DNA of 56,715 bases from a virus. Numbering within the stretch: position 1 is the stretch's first letter; every line of letters starts with the position of its first letter. The stretch is taken from the IMG/VR virus record IMGVR_UViG_3300009545_000025, positions 1 to 56,715 of that record. One strand, 5' to 3'. The notes under the pieces are model-generated. The model was not told where the DNA came from and ran no database searches. It was given only the letters and a program-made list of their open reading frames with translations. The position numbers and the translations under genes are program-made. Positions 30,921 to 38,231 of this stretch are shown piece after piece.

Positions 30921-31178
30921 ATGAGTATCTCAGCGCTCCAACGAGCTGTCGAAATTTGCGGCGGTCAGACAAAGCTAGCGTCCCTCATCGGCGTTAAGCA
31001 GGGCCACGTTTGGTGGTGGCTCAATAAATCTAGGCGCGTTCCCGCAGAGCGTGTTGTTGCGATTGAAACGGCTACGCGAGGGTTCGTCAGCCGATCCGCT
31101 CTAAGACCCGATATATATCCCCCCGAGCGGGCGACTCTTAATGCGAGCGCTTCGCAAGACAAGGCGTCCATTCCGTGA
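30921..31178 (+). CDS. Cro-like repressor (YdaS/Cro type HTH)
   Basis: 85 residues from the ATG at 30921 (an in-frame GTG at 30915 lies inside the operator). LQRAVEICGGQTKLASLIGVKQGHVWWWL is a Cro-type HTH, followed by VPAERVVAIETATRGFVSRS, as in YdaS/Cro proteins (position x 'v.aiE..t.g.v.r..lRPDiyP'). First gene of the rightward operon; no ribosome site is visible, in keeping with a leaderless transcript. Confidence 0.85.
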   Translation: MSISALQRAVEICGGQTKLASLIGVKQGHVWWWLNKSRRVPAERVVAIETATRGFVSRSALRPDIYPPERATLNASASQDKASIP

Positions 31179-31462
31179 ACGCCAGAGAATCTGCCGCACT
31201 GCAACTTAGCCATCGGGTAGCCTCCGAAATCCACCGCGCTTTGGCCGATGCCAACATGAGCATCGAAGATCTGGCGGTGAAGATCGGCGAATCTCCTGCC
31301 TTTTTGAAGCGCGTGCTGGTCGGAGAAAATGGCTCATTGCGCCTGATCCGATTGCCGCTCCTTTCGGATATCTCGTGGGCAACGCAGCAATGGATATCCA
31401 TTTCGATTACCCCGCTTGATCCCGTTGAACCCGTCAACGCTGTGGAAAGCGGGGAAGCATGA
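31175..31462 (+). CDS. HTH protein, CII-like position
   Basis: 95 residues from a GTG overlapping the cro stop (GTGA). LSHRVASEIHRALADANMSIEDLAVKIGE and SPAFLKRVLVGENGSLRLI suggest an XRE-type HTH. Second gene after cro, the place of cII in lambda, but it is not evidently a CII relative. Confidence 0.65.
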   Translation: MNARESAALQLSHRVASEIHRALADANMSIEDLAVKIGESPAFLKRVLVGENGSLRLIRLPLLSDISWATQQWISISITPLDPVEPVNAVESGEA

Positions 31463-31508
31463 TTTCCCCCACCCTCAATCACAATACCCGCATAGCGCGG
31501 AGGCAGGG

Positions 31509-31643
31509 ATGAGCCCCCTCTGGTTCCTCACCCTCCCCTGCCTAGCAGCAGCCCTATTGATTCCCCGTGCCTTGGCTAAGGGGAGGAAGGCTGTTGCGGA
31601 GGATTGGGCGGACTGTCGGGACGTGTCGGGGGGCGTGCAGTGA
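31509..31643 (+). CDS. 44-residue membrane peptide
   Basis: MSPLWFLTLPCLAAALLIPRAL is one membrane span, followed by a charged tail. A 17-codon open frame (31460-31513) precedes it with overlapping stops and starts. Small early membrane protein, role unknown. Confidence 0.5.
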   Translation: MSPLWFLTLPCLAAALLIPRALAKGRKAVAEDWADCRDVSGGVQ

Positions 31644-31780
31644 TCCGCGCGCTCAAATGGTGGTGGCATTGGTTCGGTCCTTTCTCGCCGCTGACCCCTG
31701 TTCCGGCTGGCCTACTCACCGCCGTCCAGATAGTCGCGATCTACGATGCGGCCCTCGGTCTGTGGAGGACGCTCCTGTGA
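31640..31780 (+). CDS. 46-residue Trp-rich membrane peptide
   Basis: GTG overlapping the previous stop (GTGA). MIRALKWWWHWFGPFSPLTP followed by a hydrophobic stretch (AGLLTAVQIVAIYDAALGLW). Found by the chain of overlapping start/stop codons; low information. Confidence 0.45.
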   Translation: MIRALKWWWHWFGPFSPLTPVPAGLLTAVQIVAIYDAALGLWRTLL

Positions 31781-32034
31781 TCGCCCCGGATGCAAACGGC
31801 TGGATGCCGATTGAAACGGCTCCGAAGGATGGGACGGCGATCTTGGTTGCCGGGACCAACCGCAACGGCGCTCCCATGCTCGGCGAAGCATATTGGCACG
31901 TGAATCCTGATGGGCGCGATGATGTTGGCTTCTGGTGGGCCAACACTGATCCCGGCGACTACTACGCCTGCCAAATCGATGAGGGCGCGCTCACCCACTG
32001 GCAACCCCTCCCCAAGCCCCCGGTGGCATCATGA
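31777..32034 (+). CDS. DUF551-like protein (copy 3)
   Basis: 85 residues from a GTG overlapping the previous stop. GWMPIETAPKDGTAILVAG at the start and THWQPLPKPPVAS at the end match copy 1 at 17607-17819. Domain of unknown function frequent in phages. Confidence 0.75.
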   Translation: MIAPDANGWMPIETAPKDGTAILVAGTNRNGAPMLGEAYWHVNPDGRDDVGFWWANTDPGDYYACQIDEGALTHWQPLPKPPVAS

Positions 32035-32210
32035 CCGGCCCCCGCCTATTGGACACCCTCCAAACCCTCCACGGCGAGCAACTGTACGGAGCTTGCTGCC
32101 TTCTCTTCGCCGCCCTCTGTGGATTCATATGGCTGGTCAAGTCGTATGTCGGGCTGTGGCGGGCGGCCAAGCTTGAGCCTCGGTATTCCGAATGGGAGCG
32201 CCACTGGTGA
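32031..32210 (+). CDS. 59-residue membrane protein
   Basis: ATG overlaps the preceding stop. One span (YGACCLLFAALCGFIWLV) then SYVGLWRAAKLEPRYSEWER. Coupled to the next gene through GTGA. No family recognised. Confidence 0.55.
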   Translation: MTGPRLLDTLQTLHGEQLYGACCLLFAALCGFIWLVKSYVGLWRAAKLEPRYSEWERHW

Positions 32211-32386
32211 TCCGCCCGGAAACCCACATAGCCGAGGCTGAGATATTCGCCCGCTCCGTCAAATACCATTCCGGTGTTGACGCGCTGATCCTGACCTTCC
32301 GAGTGCTCATGCACTTGGCGGCTTCCCGTCGTGACTTCGTGATGGCTCACCCGCCCTGCGGCTCCTACTGGAAGGAGCCGTATTGA
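32207..32386 (+). CDS. Hypothetical small protein
   Basis: 59 residues from a GTG overlapping the previous stop. MIRPETHIAEAEIFARSVKY, then LILTFRVLMHLAASRRDFVM. Followed by a 196-bp gap that holds only a terminator hairpin. Confidence 0.5.
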   Translation: MIRPETHIAEAEIFARSVKYHSGVDALILTFRVLMHLAASRRDFVMAHPPCGSYWKEPY

Positions 32387-32527
32387 TGGGTGCGTTTTCG
32401 TCAGACAGGTATTTGCGCCATTTCAGCCGGCTAGCCCTCTGCGGATCGGCTGCATCCTCTTTGATCCCGCCCCCAGGTCCCTCACCCCGTACACCTTCCC
32501 CGTGCGGTCTGAGAGGGGGCGTAACTT

Positions 32528-32560
32528 CCCCGATGGCTTCGGCTGTCGGGGTCTTTTCTT
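32528..32560 (+). terminator. Rho-independent terminator with UUCG loop
   Basis: CCCCGA-TG-GC-TTCG-GC-TG-TCGGGG followed by TCTTTTCTT: a GC stem with stable tetraloop and T-rich tail in a gene-free stretch (32387-32582). It lies inside the rightward early operon, upstream of the gene at 32583, so may act as an attenuator or be relieved by antitermination. Confidence 0.75.
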
Positions 32561-32582
32561 CCCCAACCTCCGAGGTTTCGAA

Positions 32583-32729
32583 ATGTGCACCACCAAAGCC
32601 GCAATGCGCCGTCGCCGTAATGCCAAGTTCGACGAACGGTATGCAGGTCAGTCGCGTGTTCCGGCCGATGTCGCTGCCAAGCGTCGTGCTCGCGCCGCTG
32701 CCAATCTCAAAAAGATCGGTAAGGGCTGA
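32583..32729 (+). CDS. Small highly basic protein
   Basis: 48 residues (MCTTKAAMRRRRNAKFDERY..., VAAKRRARAAANLKKIGKG). GAGG is upstream of the ATG. Arg/Lys-rich, directly after a terminator hairpin; an RNA-binding antiterminator-like role is conceivable but unsupported beyond charge and place. Confidence 0.5.
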   Translation: MCTTKAAMRRRRNAKFDERYAGQSRVPADVAAKRRARAAANLKKIGKG

Positions 32730-32825
32730 GCGCCCGTTCTCACCTGGAAACGACCCTACCGATCTCCCCCTCTCCGACGAGATCAACCCGATATACGGGA
32801 ATAATCCGAACACGAAGGACCTGAC

Positions 32826-33188
32826 ATGAGCCGGGGTGCGGGAAATTACATCCGCTTCACGAGCGAACAGGCGGAATTGATCGCGCAGCATCTGGTTGAT
32901 GGGACGCCCGTCCCGGAGATCGCCCGCATCCTCGGCATGCCCTATTCCCGCGTGAGGGATAAGGTTAGGGCGCTGGTCTTGGCCTCTCTCGACAAGCCGA
33001 TACAGAAGCGATCCTCCGCCAAACGGTTCAAGACGCCTGTCTCTACCCGTTCGATCCGCGATTGCCTCTCGTGCCATCGGGATTTTGTTAGCGACGGTCC
33101 GCACAATCGCATCTGTGACCGATGCAAGTCCTGCGGTCACGGCGAGGCCGCTAGGTTCGTAACCGCGCATTCCGTGGGGCGGCTATGA
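32826..33188 (+). CDS. HTH plus zinc-finger regulator
   Basis: 120 residues. N-terminal HTH (FTSEQAELIAQHLVDGTPVP, EIARILGMPYSRVRDKVRAL), basic linker, then CLSCHRDFVSDGPHNRICDRCK, a treble-clef-type zinc finger. The layout recalls GcrA-like and other alphaproteobacterial phage regulators. Could control later genes of the operon or the virion region. Confidence 0.7.
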   Translation: MSRGAGNYIRFTSEQAELIAQHLVDGTPVPEIARILGMPYSRVRDKVRALVLASLDKPIQKRSSAKRFKTPVSTRSIRDCLSCHRDFVSDGPHNRICDRCKSCGHGEAARFVTAHSVGRL

Positions 33189-33382
33189 CCCCACTCGTCC
33201 AGTGCCACCGCTTGGCTCTCGGTAGCTACGCTTGTTTGAGGCCGGCGAGCGTGAGCACCGAGGTCCCTACACTTTCTGGCCCGGTACTCGGCCAGGTCGA
33301 TCACCACTTCGTTCAGAGGCCGTCCGTCCAACTCTGCCAGGAGATCACGGACAGCCTCCCCAATGCTAACGAAGTTTTTCAT
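33137..33382 (-). CDS. Hypothetical minus-strand gene
   Basis: 81 residues from ATG 33382. VSIGEAVRDLLAELDGRPLN, VVIDLAEYRARKCRDLGAHA reads like a genuine small protein, whereas the plus strand here does not. It converges on and overlaps the end of the HTH/zinc-finger gene by 52 bp. Start uncertain; an earlier ATG at 33487 is possible. Confidence 0.45.
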   Translation of the reverse strand: MKNFVSIGEAVRDLLAELDGRPLNEVVIDLAEYRARKCRDLGAHARRPQTSVATESQAVALDEWGHSRPTECAVTNLAASP

Positions 33383-33476
33383 CGCTTTACGTGTGCCCCT
33401 TTCAGTCACCCCAAAGGTGATCGAAAGGAAGTCCACCGTGTCGGACAAGTTATCCACCAAATCGGACAGTTCGAAG

Positions 33477-33911
33477 ATGACTGCCATTGCGCCTGACGAT
33501 GCGCGCCAATTCGTGCGCACGCAGCTCGAAGACATCGCACGTACTCGTCGCCCCGGTGAGAGCGTTAAGGCAATGCTTGGCCGCGTATCACGGGATGTCG
33601 GCCTCGGGTTCTCCAAGGTCCGCCGGTACTGGTACGGCGAGATCGACAACATTCCCTGGCACGAAGCCGAAACCATCCGACAGCGCGCCCAGCAAGTTCG
33701 TGAACGATGGGAACTGATGCAGCGCCGGCAAAGGCTTGCGGCTGAGATCACCGAACTCAAAAGGACCGAGGAATATGGCGCTGAAGTTGCGCGCCGCCGG
33801 GAGGATAGCCGACGCGCTCATTTGGACGGGAACGAAGCTGAGGACGCTGAGCCGTATCTGTTTTGGCTTGGCCGACCGGATAACGAACTGGATCGAGAGG
33901 GAGGCGAATAA
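33477..33911 (+). CDS. Hypothetical phage protein with HTH-like region
   Basis: 144 residues from ATG 33477 (GAAG upstream). RRPGESVKAMLGRVSRDVGL, SKVRRYWYGEIDNIPWHEAE looks like an HTH recognising unit; then a coiled coil (RQRAQQVRERWELMQRRQRL). Upstream lie two direct repeats TCGGACA (33441 and 33465 approx.). Confidence 0.6.
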   Translation: MTAIAPDDARQFVRTQLEDIARTRRPGESVKAMLGRVSRDVGLGFSKVRRYWYGEIDNIPWHEAETIRQRAQQVRERWELMQRRQRLAAEITELKRTEEYGAEVARRREDSRRAHLDGNEAEDAEPYLFWLGRPDNELDREGGE

Positions 33912-34226
33912 ATGATCCGACCGCGCACCGAAGAACGCCCCCGCCCTCGTCTGGTCGAGGCCACCGATACCGGACCTGACCCCGCGACCAGCGATAGCAG
34001 CGCTGCGCGCCTGAAGTCATTCGTGGAACGGCTGGAGAGGCTTGACGAAGAAATCACCGGCCTCAACGCCGACAAGAAAGAGGTCTACGCCGAAGCTCGC
34101 GGGACCGGCTTCGATGTCAAAATCATGCGCAAGATCATCCTCCTGCGGAAGATGGATCAAGCCGACCGTCTCGAACAGGAAGAGCTTCTGGACTTGTACC
34201 AGAAAGCGCTTGGGATGCGCGTCTGA
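33912..34226 (+). CDS. GapR (DUF2312) nucleoid-associated protein homologue
   Basis: 104 residues. From residue about 30: RLKSFVERLERLDEEITGLN, ADKKEVYAEARGTGFDVKIM, RKIILLRKMDQADRLEQEEL, DLYQKALGMRV, which follows the DUF2312/GapR pattern almost throughout. GapR of Caulobacter tetramerises and binds AT-rich, overtwisted DNA ahead of replication forks. The phage copy stands in the early operon before the replication gene, so could alter host or phage DNA topology during replication. Confidence 0.9.
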   Translation: MIRPRTEERPRPRLVEATDTGPDPATSDSSAARLKSFVERLERLDEEITGLNADKKEVYAEARGTGFDVKIMRKIILLRKMDQADRLEQEELLDLYQKALGMRV

Positions 34227-34495
34227 TGGTTGGCACGCCGATTGCTACGCGTGCAGGAAGCCGCAACGCTGCCGGAAGGTTCATCCGGTCACAGGCCACC
34301 ATCGCGGCTGAGATCGCCGCTTTGCAGATGCGCGCGCGCCTGGAACGCGAAGTTCCCGCCGCTGAACATGCCCGAGGTGTCGTCTACGAACGCGGCCACT
34401 ACCACAAGCTCCCCGGCTACCATCCTCCAGTCTCTGATAATGGGGAAGGTGAGAGGGTTGTAGAGACGCTGTTCGATGTGGCGAGGGCGGCGTAA
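34226..34495 (+). CDS. Hypothetical protein
   Basis: 89 residues, ATG overlapping the gapR-like stop region. Contains SRNAAGRFIRSQATIAAEIA, then RGVVYERGHYHKLPGYHPP. No family recognised. Confidence 0.55.
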   Translation: MVGTPIATRAGSRNAAGRFIRSQATIAAEIAALQMRARLEREVPAAEHARGVVYERGHYHKLPGYHPPVSDNGEGERVVETLFDVARAA

Positions 34496-34761
34496 TGGAT
34501 ACGAACCTATTTGGCGAGGTCGTCGTTGAGCCGGTCCGCAAGATCAGCCAGCGTAACCCGACGCGACCGAAGGGATATGCCGCGCCACCCGGAAGTGGCC
34601 CAGCCGGAGAAACCTGCCGATCCTGTAAGCACTACGTCCGGAAGCATTACCACCGCTACGTTCATCTGAAATGCGGGCTGATGCAAGCTGCTTGGACGCA
34701 TGGCCCTGGCAGCGACATCCGCGCCAGTTCGATGGCCTGTAAGAAGTGGGAAACGGCATGA
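34495..34761 (+). CDS. Zinc-ribbon phage protein
   Basis: 88 residues. CRSCKHYVRKHYHRYVHLKC, WTHGPGSDIRASSMACKKWE is a frequent pattern in phages (C..C..y......KC......sDIR...pAC..wE). Probably zinc-binding; adjacent to a DUF1064 nuclease gene in this and similar phages. Confidence 0.7.
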   Translation: MDTNLFGEVVVEPVRKISQRNPTRPKGYAAPPGSGPAGETCRSCKHYVRKHYHRYVHLKCGLMQAAWTHGPGSDIRASSMACKKWETA

Positions 34762-35135
34762 CCGCAGCAATCCCCTTCGGCCCACGCCCCGGCATCAAAA
34801 CCCGCATGTACGCACTCGGTCGTCTGCCCAAGGGCAGGATGAACAACACCGAGAAATCATACGCCGATGCTCTGGAGCTTCGGAAGCAGGCCGGCGAGGT
34901 TGCTTGGTATCGGTTCGAAGGCATCAAATTACGCCTAGCCGACAGCACGTTCATCACCATTGATTTCCCGGTGATGCTGACCAGCGGCATTCTGGAAATG
35001 CACGAGGTCAAGGGATTCTGGACTGACGACGCGCTGGCGAAAACCAAGATCGCCGCCGGAATGTACCCCTTCGTGTTCAAGATCGTCCGCAAGGCTAAGG
35101 GCGGCTTCTGGGACATTACTGAGGTGGCGGCATGA
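34758..35135 (+). CDS. DUF1064-family endonuclease/resolvase-like protein
   Basis: 125 residues from ATG 34758 (ATGA overlap). MNNTEKSYADALELRKQAGE (Glu of the PD-(D/E)xK first motif), ITIDFPVML (Asp), EMHEVKGFWTDDALAKTKIAA (ExK) give the nuclease core; the family consensus is N.tE..ya..L...k..Ge ... PDF ... EVKG. Thought to act as a phage Holliday-junction or branched-DNA nuclease. Confidence 0.8.
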   Translation: MTAAIPFGPRPGIKTRMYALGRLPKGRMNNTEKSYADALELRKQAGEVAWYRFEGIKLRLADSTFITIDFPVMLTSGILEMHEVKGFWTDDALAKTKIAAGMYPFVFKIVRKAKGGFWDITEVAA

Positions 35136-35209
35136 CCGACCCGCCACCTCCCGGCCCAGCCGAATAACTCACAACGACCCCACTACAAGACCGACAGGGA
35201 CCCGAGCCG

Positions 35210-35557
35210 ATGCCATTCACCAGCAAATACCACATACCGGAAAGCGTTCTTCGGGCAATTATTGCCGGGGATCGCGGTGTCTGTGAAGTCGCAAGGGAGT
35301 ATGGCTGCGGCCATTCCGCCGTTCGATATCATGTTGATCGCATTAAAGGGGGACACCCAAGCGCCCCTGATCGGGCATCGATGATCGACAAGGGTATCGG
35401 GGGCGACAAGGCGTTTGCCAAGCTGATCTCAGCAAGCGGTCTTTCCTTCACCAACAGCCCCCGTGCGGAGCGTAAGGAGCCGTTCGTTTCAATCCCCCGT
35501 CCATCGAGCCATGACTTCAGCCTGACGGGTTGTGGCAGCGCTCTGGCGTGCGCGTAG
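35210..35557 (+). CDS. Hypothetical HTH-like protein
   Basis: 115 residues. ESVLRAIIAGDRGVCEVARE, YGCGHSAVRYHVDRIKGGHP is an HTH_23-type segment. The rest is low in information. Located directly before the replication gene; 74 bp upstream holds no gene. Confidence 0.55.
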   Translation: MPFTSKYHIPESVLRAIIAGDRGVCEVAREYGCGHSAVRYHVDRIKGGHPSAPDRASMIDKGIGGDKAFAKLISASGLSFTNSPRAERKEPFVSIPRPSSHDFSLTGCGSALACA

Positions 35558-35563
35558 GCCATA

Positions 35564-36676
35564 ATGGCGCGCATCCGCTCTGTTCATCCCGGCCTGTTCA
35601 CCGATGAGCGCTTTGTCGAGCTTTCGATGGCGGCGCGCATTTTCCTTATCGGGCTTTGGACTGAGGCCGACGATCAGGGGGTGTTTGTCTATAAGCCAGT
35701 CACCCTCAAGATGAGACTGTTCCCGGCGGACAATGTATCCGCCGAAGAAGTGCTAGCCGAGGTCACTGCAACCGGGGCCGTCGTTAGGTTCCAAAGCGAC
35801 GGCAAGGAGTACGGGGCAATACGGAACTTCTGCAAATGGCAGCGTCCGAAGTCTCCGCAGTATATCCATCCCTGCCCGGCGGAAATTGCTGAGATCGTTT
35901 TGCTCCCCAAGACACCTGAAGACCCGGACAGTGAGCGCGGAACGGCCCTTGGCCGGATACTTTGCGAAGCGCAGAACGGCAAATGCCACTACTGTGAGGC
36001 AGATATAACTTTCTATCGCAAGCGCGCGAATTCGCTAGAGGTAGAGCACCGGATTCCAATTTCTCGCGGCGGAACAGACAAGATGGATAATCTTGTCGCA
36101 GCCTGTAAGTCGTGCAATCGGCTAAAGCGAAACCTCACCGATGCCGAGTTTTTGGCGAAGTTCGCAAAATCCGATCTCGCCGAGAGAAGCGCCTCGCAAG
36201 TTGCGAAAGATAATTCGCATTCGTTCGCAAAAGCGAAATCGGAAACTCTGCCGCAGAGGGAGGAGGGAATAGGAATTGGAAAAGAATCCCCCCCTACCCC
36301 CCCTCCGGGTGGGTTTGATCAATTTTGGAATGTCTACCCTCACAAGATCGAGGAAGACGCAGCTCGGATAGCATTCAACGAAGCCGAGAGGGTTGAATCG
36401 GTCGATGTGATTTGCGCTGGCGCCCGGCGCTATGCCGCCGGTAAGCCGAAGGACCAGCCCTGGCAGAAGGCGCACCTCTGGCTGAAAAAGAGACGCTGGC
36501 GCGACCAGTGGGGAAATATCCCCGTGATCGGAGCGAAGCCGTCCACGTCAAGCCTCTGCACCTACGACGAGATGAAGGCCAAGCAGAAGCGCCAGGCCGA
36601 CGATGGGTCTGGCCCAAAGCCGATTTCATCCATAGCGCCAACCGTCCTTCTCGAAGTCGAAGGGGTGATTTCATGA
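35564..36676 (+). CDS. Replication initiation protein with embedded HNH domain
   Basis: 370 residues. N-terminal domain MARIRSVHPGLFTDERFVEL, then LMRL..-type helix segments (VTLKMRLFPADNVSAEEVLA) and FCKWQRPKSPQYIHPCP, typical of winged-helix phage replication proteins. Residues about 125-190 form an HNH nuclease: CEAQNGKCHYCEADI, EVEHRIPISRGGTDKMDNLV, ACKSCNRLKRN. After a Ser/Lys linker, residues 245-330 (FDQFWNVYPHKIEEDAARIA, WQKAHLWLKKRRWRDQW) match the usual C-terminal helicase-loader-like part. The linker-coding DNA carries iteron-like repeats. Confidence 0.8.
   Translation: MARIRSVHPGLFTDERFVELSMAARIFLIGLWTEADDQGVFVYKPVTLKMRLFPADNVSAEEVLAEVTATGAVVRFQSDGKEYGAIRNFCKWQRPKSPQYIHPCPAEIAEIVLLPKTPEDPDSERGTALGRILCEAQNGKCHYCEADITFYRKRANSLEVEHRIPISRGGTDKMDNLVAACKSCNRLKRNLTDAEFLAKFAKSDLAERSASQVAKDNSHSFAKAKSETLPQREEGIGIGKESPPTPPPGGFDQFWNVYPHKIEEDAARIAFNEAERVESVDVICAGARRYAAGKPKDQPWQKAHLWLKKRRWRDQWGNIPVIGAKPSTSSLCTYDEMKAKQKRQADDGSGPKPISSIAPTVLLEVEGVIS
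36127..36290. other. Candidate replication origin inside the replication gene
   Basis: TTCGC or its complement GCGAA occurs seven times in about 110 bp (36127, 36155, 36161, 36203, 36214, 36224, 36233), often as TTCGCAAAA, with two palindromes: GCGAA-G-TTCGC (36155-36165) and TTCGC-AAAA-GCGAA (36224-36237). A purine-rich run (36257-36287) follows. This is the arrangement of lambda ori within gene O: iterons plus an easily melted tract. Confidence 0.55.
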
Positions 36677-36900
36677 CCCGAGCAACCACGCCGAGCAAAA
36701 AGCTGAACGAGTTTCTGAAGGCCAACGGAAGGGCTGTCGGAGAGGCTTTGCGCGATCAGGCCGCAGAGCATGAAATTCCCGCCGACCGCGACTTGTCGCC
36801 GGAATCTCGCGAGGCGCTGAACAACGCGCTGGAGCATCTGAAGAAGGCCATCCCCACCCACGGCCTGGACAAGGCCTTTGAGAAGGCGACGAGACCATGA
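36673..36900 (+). CDS. Hypothetical helical protein
   Basis: 75 residues, ATG overlapping the replication-gene stop (ATGA). SKKLNEFLKANGRAVGEALR and SREALNNALEHLKKAIPTHG are amphipathic helices. No family recognised; may assist the replication protein by position. Confidence 0.6.
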   Translation: MTRATTPSKKLNEFLKANGRAVGEALRDQAAEHEIPADRDLSPESREALNNALEHLKKAIPTHGLDKAFEKATRP

Positions 36901-37181
36901 GTGAGGCTTGGGCTGATTCCGTTCTGGCCTACGCGCTTTTCTGCGAGGAGGGCGCCGGGCCATACGACCGGATTTATGTGGATCGCATCGTGCCCGCTTC
37001 CCGCGATGGCGACTGCTTGACCTGCGATCTGACCGTCGAACGAGGGTCGCTCATCCGTGCTTTCGGAGCGCGGGTTGGCAACCGACTGATACGCGGACGC
37101 TGCTGCAATTCCTGCTGCCAAGCCATGGCCGAATTGGCATCAGCGCGGCCAGCCCCATCCATACCTGAGAGGGAGATATGA
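36897..37181 (+). CDS. Hypothetical cysteine-containing protein
   Basis: 94 residues; ATGA overlap with the previous gene. DCLTCDLTVERGSLIRAFGA and GRCCNSCCQAMAELAS contain CxxC-type clusters. No family recognised. Confidence 0.55.
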   Translation: MSEAWADSVLAYALFCEEGAGPYDRIYVDRIVPASRDGDCLTCDLTVERGSLIRAFGARVGNRLIRGRCCNSCCQAMAELASARPAPSIPEREI

Positions 37182-37372
37182 GAGACGATTGCGGAAATTG
37201 CCATACCTGTTTGGCTGGCAAGATCGACCCAATCACTAAGTTTCCGCTCGCCCGAATGCGGATGATCCTTTGTGATCGGTGCGGAAACAAGCGCTGTCCG
37301 CAAGCGACAGACCACAATCACGCTTGCACAGCAAGCAATGAACCAGGGCAACAGGGGAGCGTCTACGCATGA
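37178..37372 (+). CDS. Small Cys/His-rich protein
   Basis: 64 residues with CGNCHTC, CDRCGNKRCPQATDHNHAC. Likely binds one or two zinc ions. The CPxATDHxHxC pattern occurs in small phage proteins of unknown role. Confidence 0.6.
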   Translation: MRDDCGNCHTCLAGKIDPITKFPLARMRMILCDRCGNKRCPQATDHNHACTASNEPGQQGSVYA

Positions 37373-37674
37373 CCACCAAACCAGACCTCTCCGCCATTCA
37401 CGAGCGTAAACCACGGATTGATCTCAACGATAAGTCTGTGGTCTGCCGAGACCGGATTCAGTTCGGTGTTTGGGCGGCAAGGACGCTCATTCTCGCTGAC
37501 AGCAGCAGAACGCTGAGGGCAGAAAAAGCATTGCCGATGGCCGGTCAAATTGTCCTCGAATTCCTCGCCGACTGCCACATCGAATATGGCGATCATCGGT
37601 ATTCGTGGACCCGCGCCGACGCTGAAACCATCGCCCATGAATACGGCATCGATCATTGGGAGAAGGCAGCATGA
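37369..37674 (+). CDS. Hypothetical protein
   Basis: 101 residues; ATG overlaps the previous stop. ARTLILADSSRTLRAEKALP, then HRYSWTRADAETIAHEYGID. No family recognised. Confidence 0.6.
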   Translation: MTTKPDLSAIHERKPRIDLNDKSVVCRDRIQFGVWAARTLILADSSRTLRAEKALPMAGQIVLEFLADCHIEYGDHRYSWTRADAETIAHEYGIDHWEKAA

Positions 37675-38030
37675 CACCAGAACATCTAGCCGCCATTACC
37701 TCCCGATATGAGAAGGCTACGCCGGCTCAGCGAGAGGCGCTTTGCAGGCTCAGTGACGGCACAGTCGGCCATTGGCTCAAGGACGTAAAGGTGGCCAAGG
37801 CCGACTTACGGGAGGCCCTGTCCTATGTCGGAGAACTTGAGTCCCAAGTGAAGGCGAGGCGCGATCTTGTCCTCGAAATGGCCGAAGGCATCCGTGATGG
37901 CGCTGAGGCGATGCGCTACCTACTTGCCTTCCCTAATGCACCGAAGGCTCAGGAGGGTGCTCGACGTTGGATGGCGTCTTTCAACCAGACCGCGCACAAC
38001 ACCCTCACCAGCGAAGACAAGGGGGAATAG
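37671..38030 (+). CDS. Hypothetical helical protein
   Basis: 119 residues from ATG 37671 (ATGA overlap). YEKATPAQREALCRLSDGTV and a long helix (LREALSYVGELESQVKARRD). No family recognised. Confidence 0.6.
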   Translation: MTPEHLAAITSRYEKATPAQREALCRLSDGTVGHWLKDVKVAKADLREALSYVGELESQVKARRDLVLEMAEGIRDGAEAMRYLLAFPNAPKAQEGARRWMASFNQTAHNTLTSEDKGE

Positions 38031-38033
38031 ACT

Positions 38034-38231
38034 ATGGACGTTCTCGAATGGTGCGGCAGACATCCTATCATCACGATACTGGCCTTGTGGTCCATCGTCG
38101 AACTGATCCTGAAAGGGCTCAGCCGGACCTATCGGATGATCATGGTCTCGGCGCGCGGATGGCCGCCGCCTCATCTGGACGCGGACGGCGACTGGAAGCC
38201 CGAACAGAAAGCCGAGGACGGAACGCCATGA
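38034..38231 (+). CDS. Small single-span membrane protein
   Basis: 65 residues; GGGG site upstream. One membrane span (HPIITILALWSIVELILKGL) and a cytoplasmic charged tail. Late-early boundary gene, function unknown. Confidence 0.55.
   Translation: MDVLEWCGRHPIITILALWSIVELILKGLSRTYRMIMVSARGWPPPHLDADGDWKPEQKAEDGTP

Noticed and set aside
32383-32829. 148-codon plus-strand frame
   Set aside because: Pro/Ser-rich product spans the terminator hairpin; the basic gene at 32583 in another frame has a ribosome site.
32307-33170. 287-codon minus-strand frame
   Set aside because: Covers a terminator and several plus-strand genes with proper starts; no domain seen.
33185-33496. 103-codon plus-strand frame
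   Set aside because: Low-information product; the minus-strand frame 33137-33382 reads more like protein.
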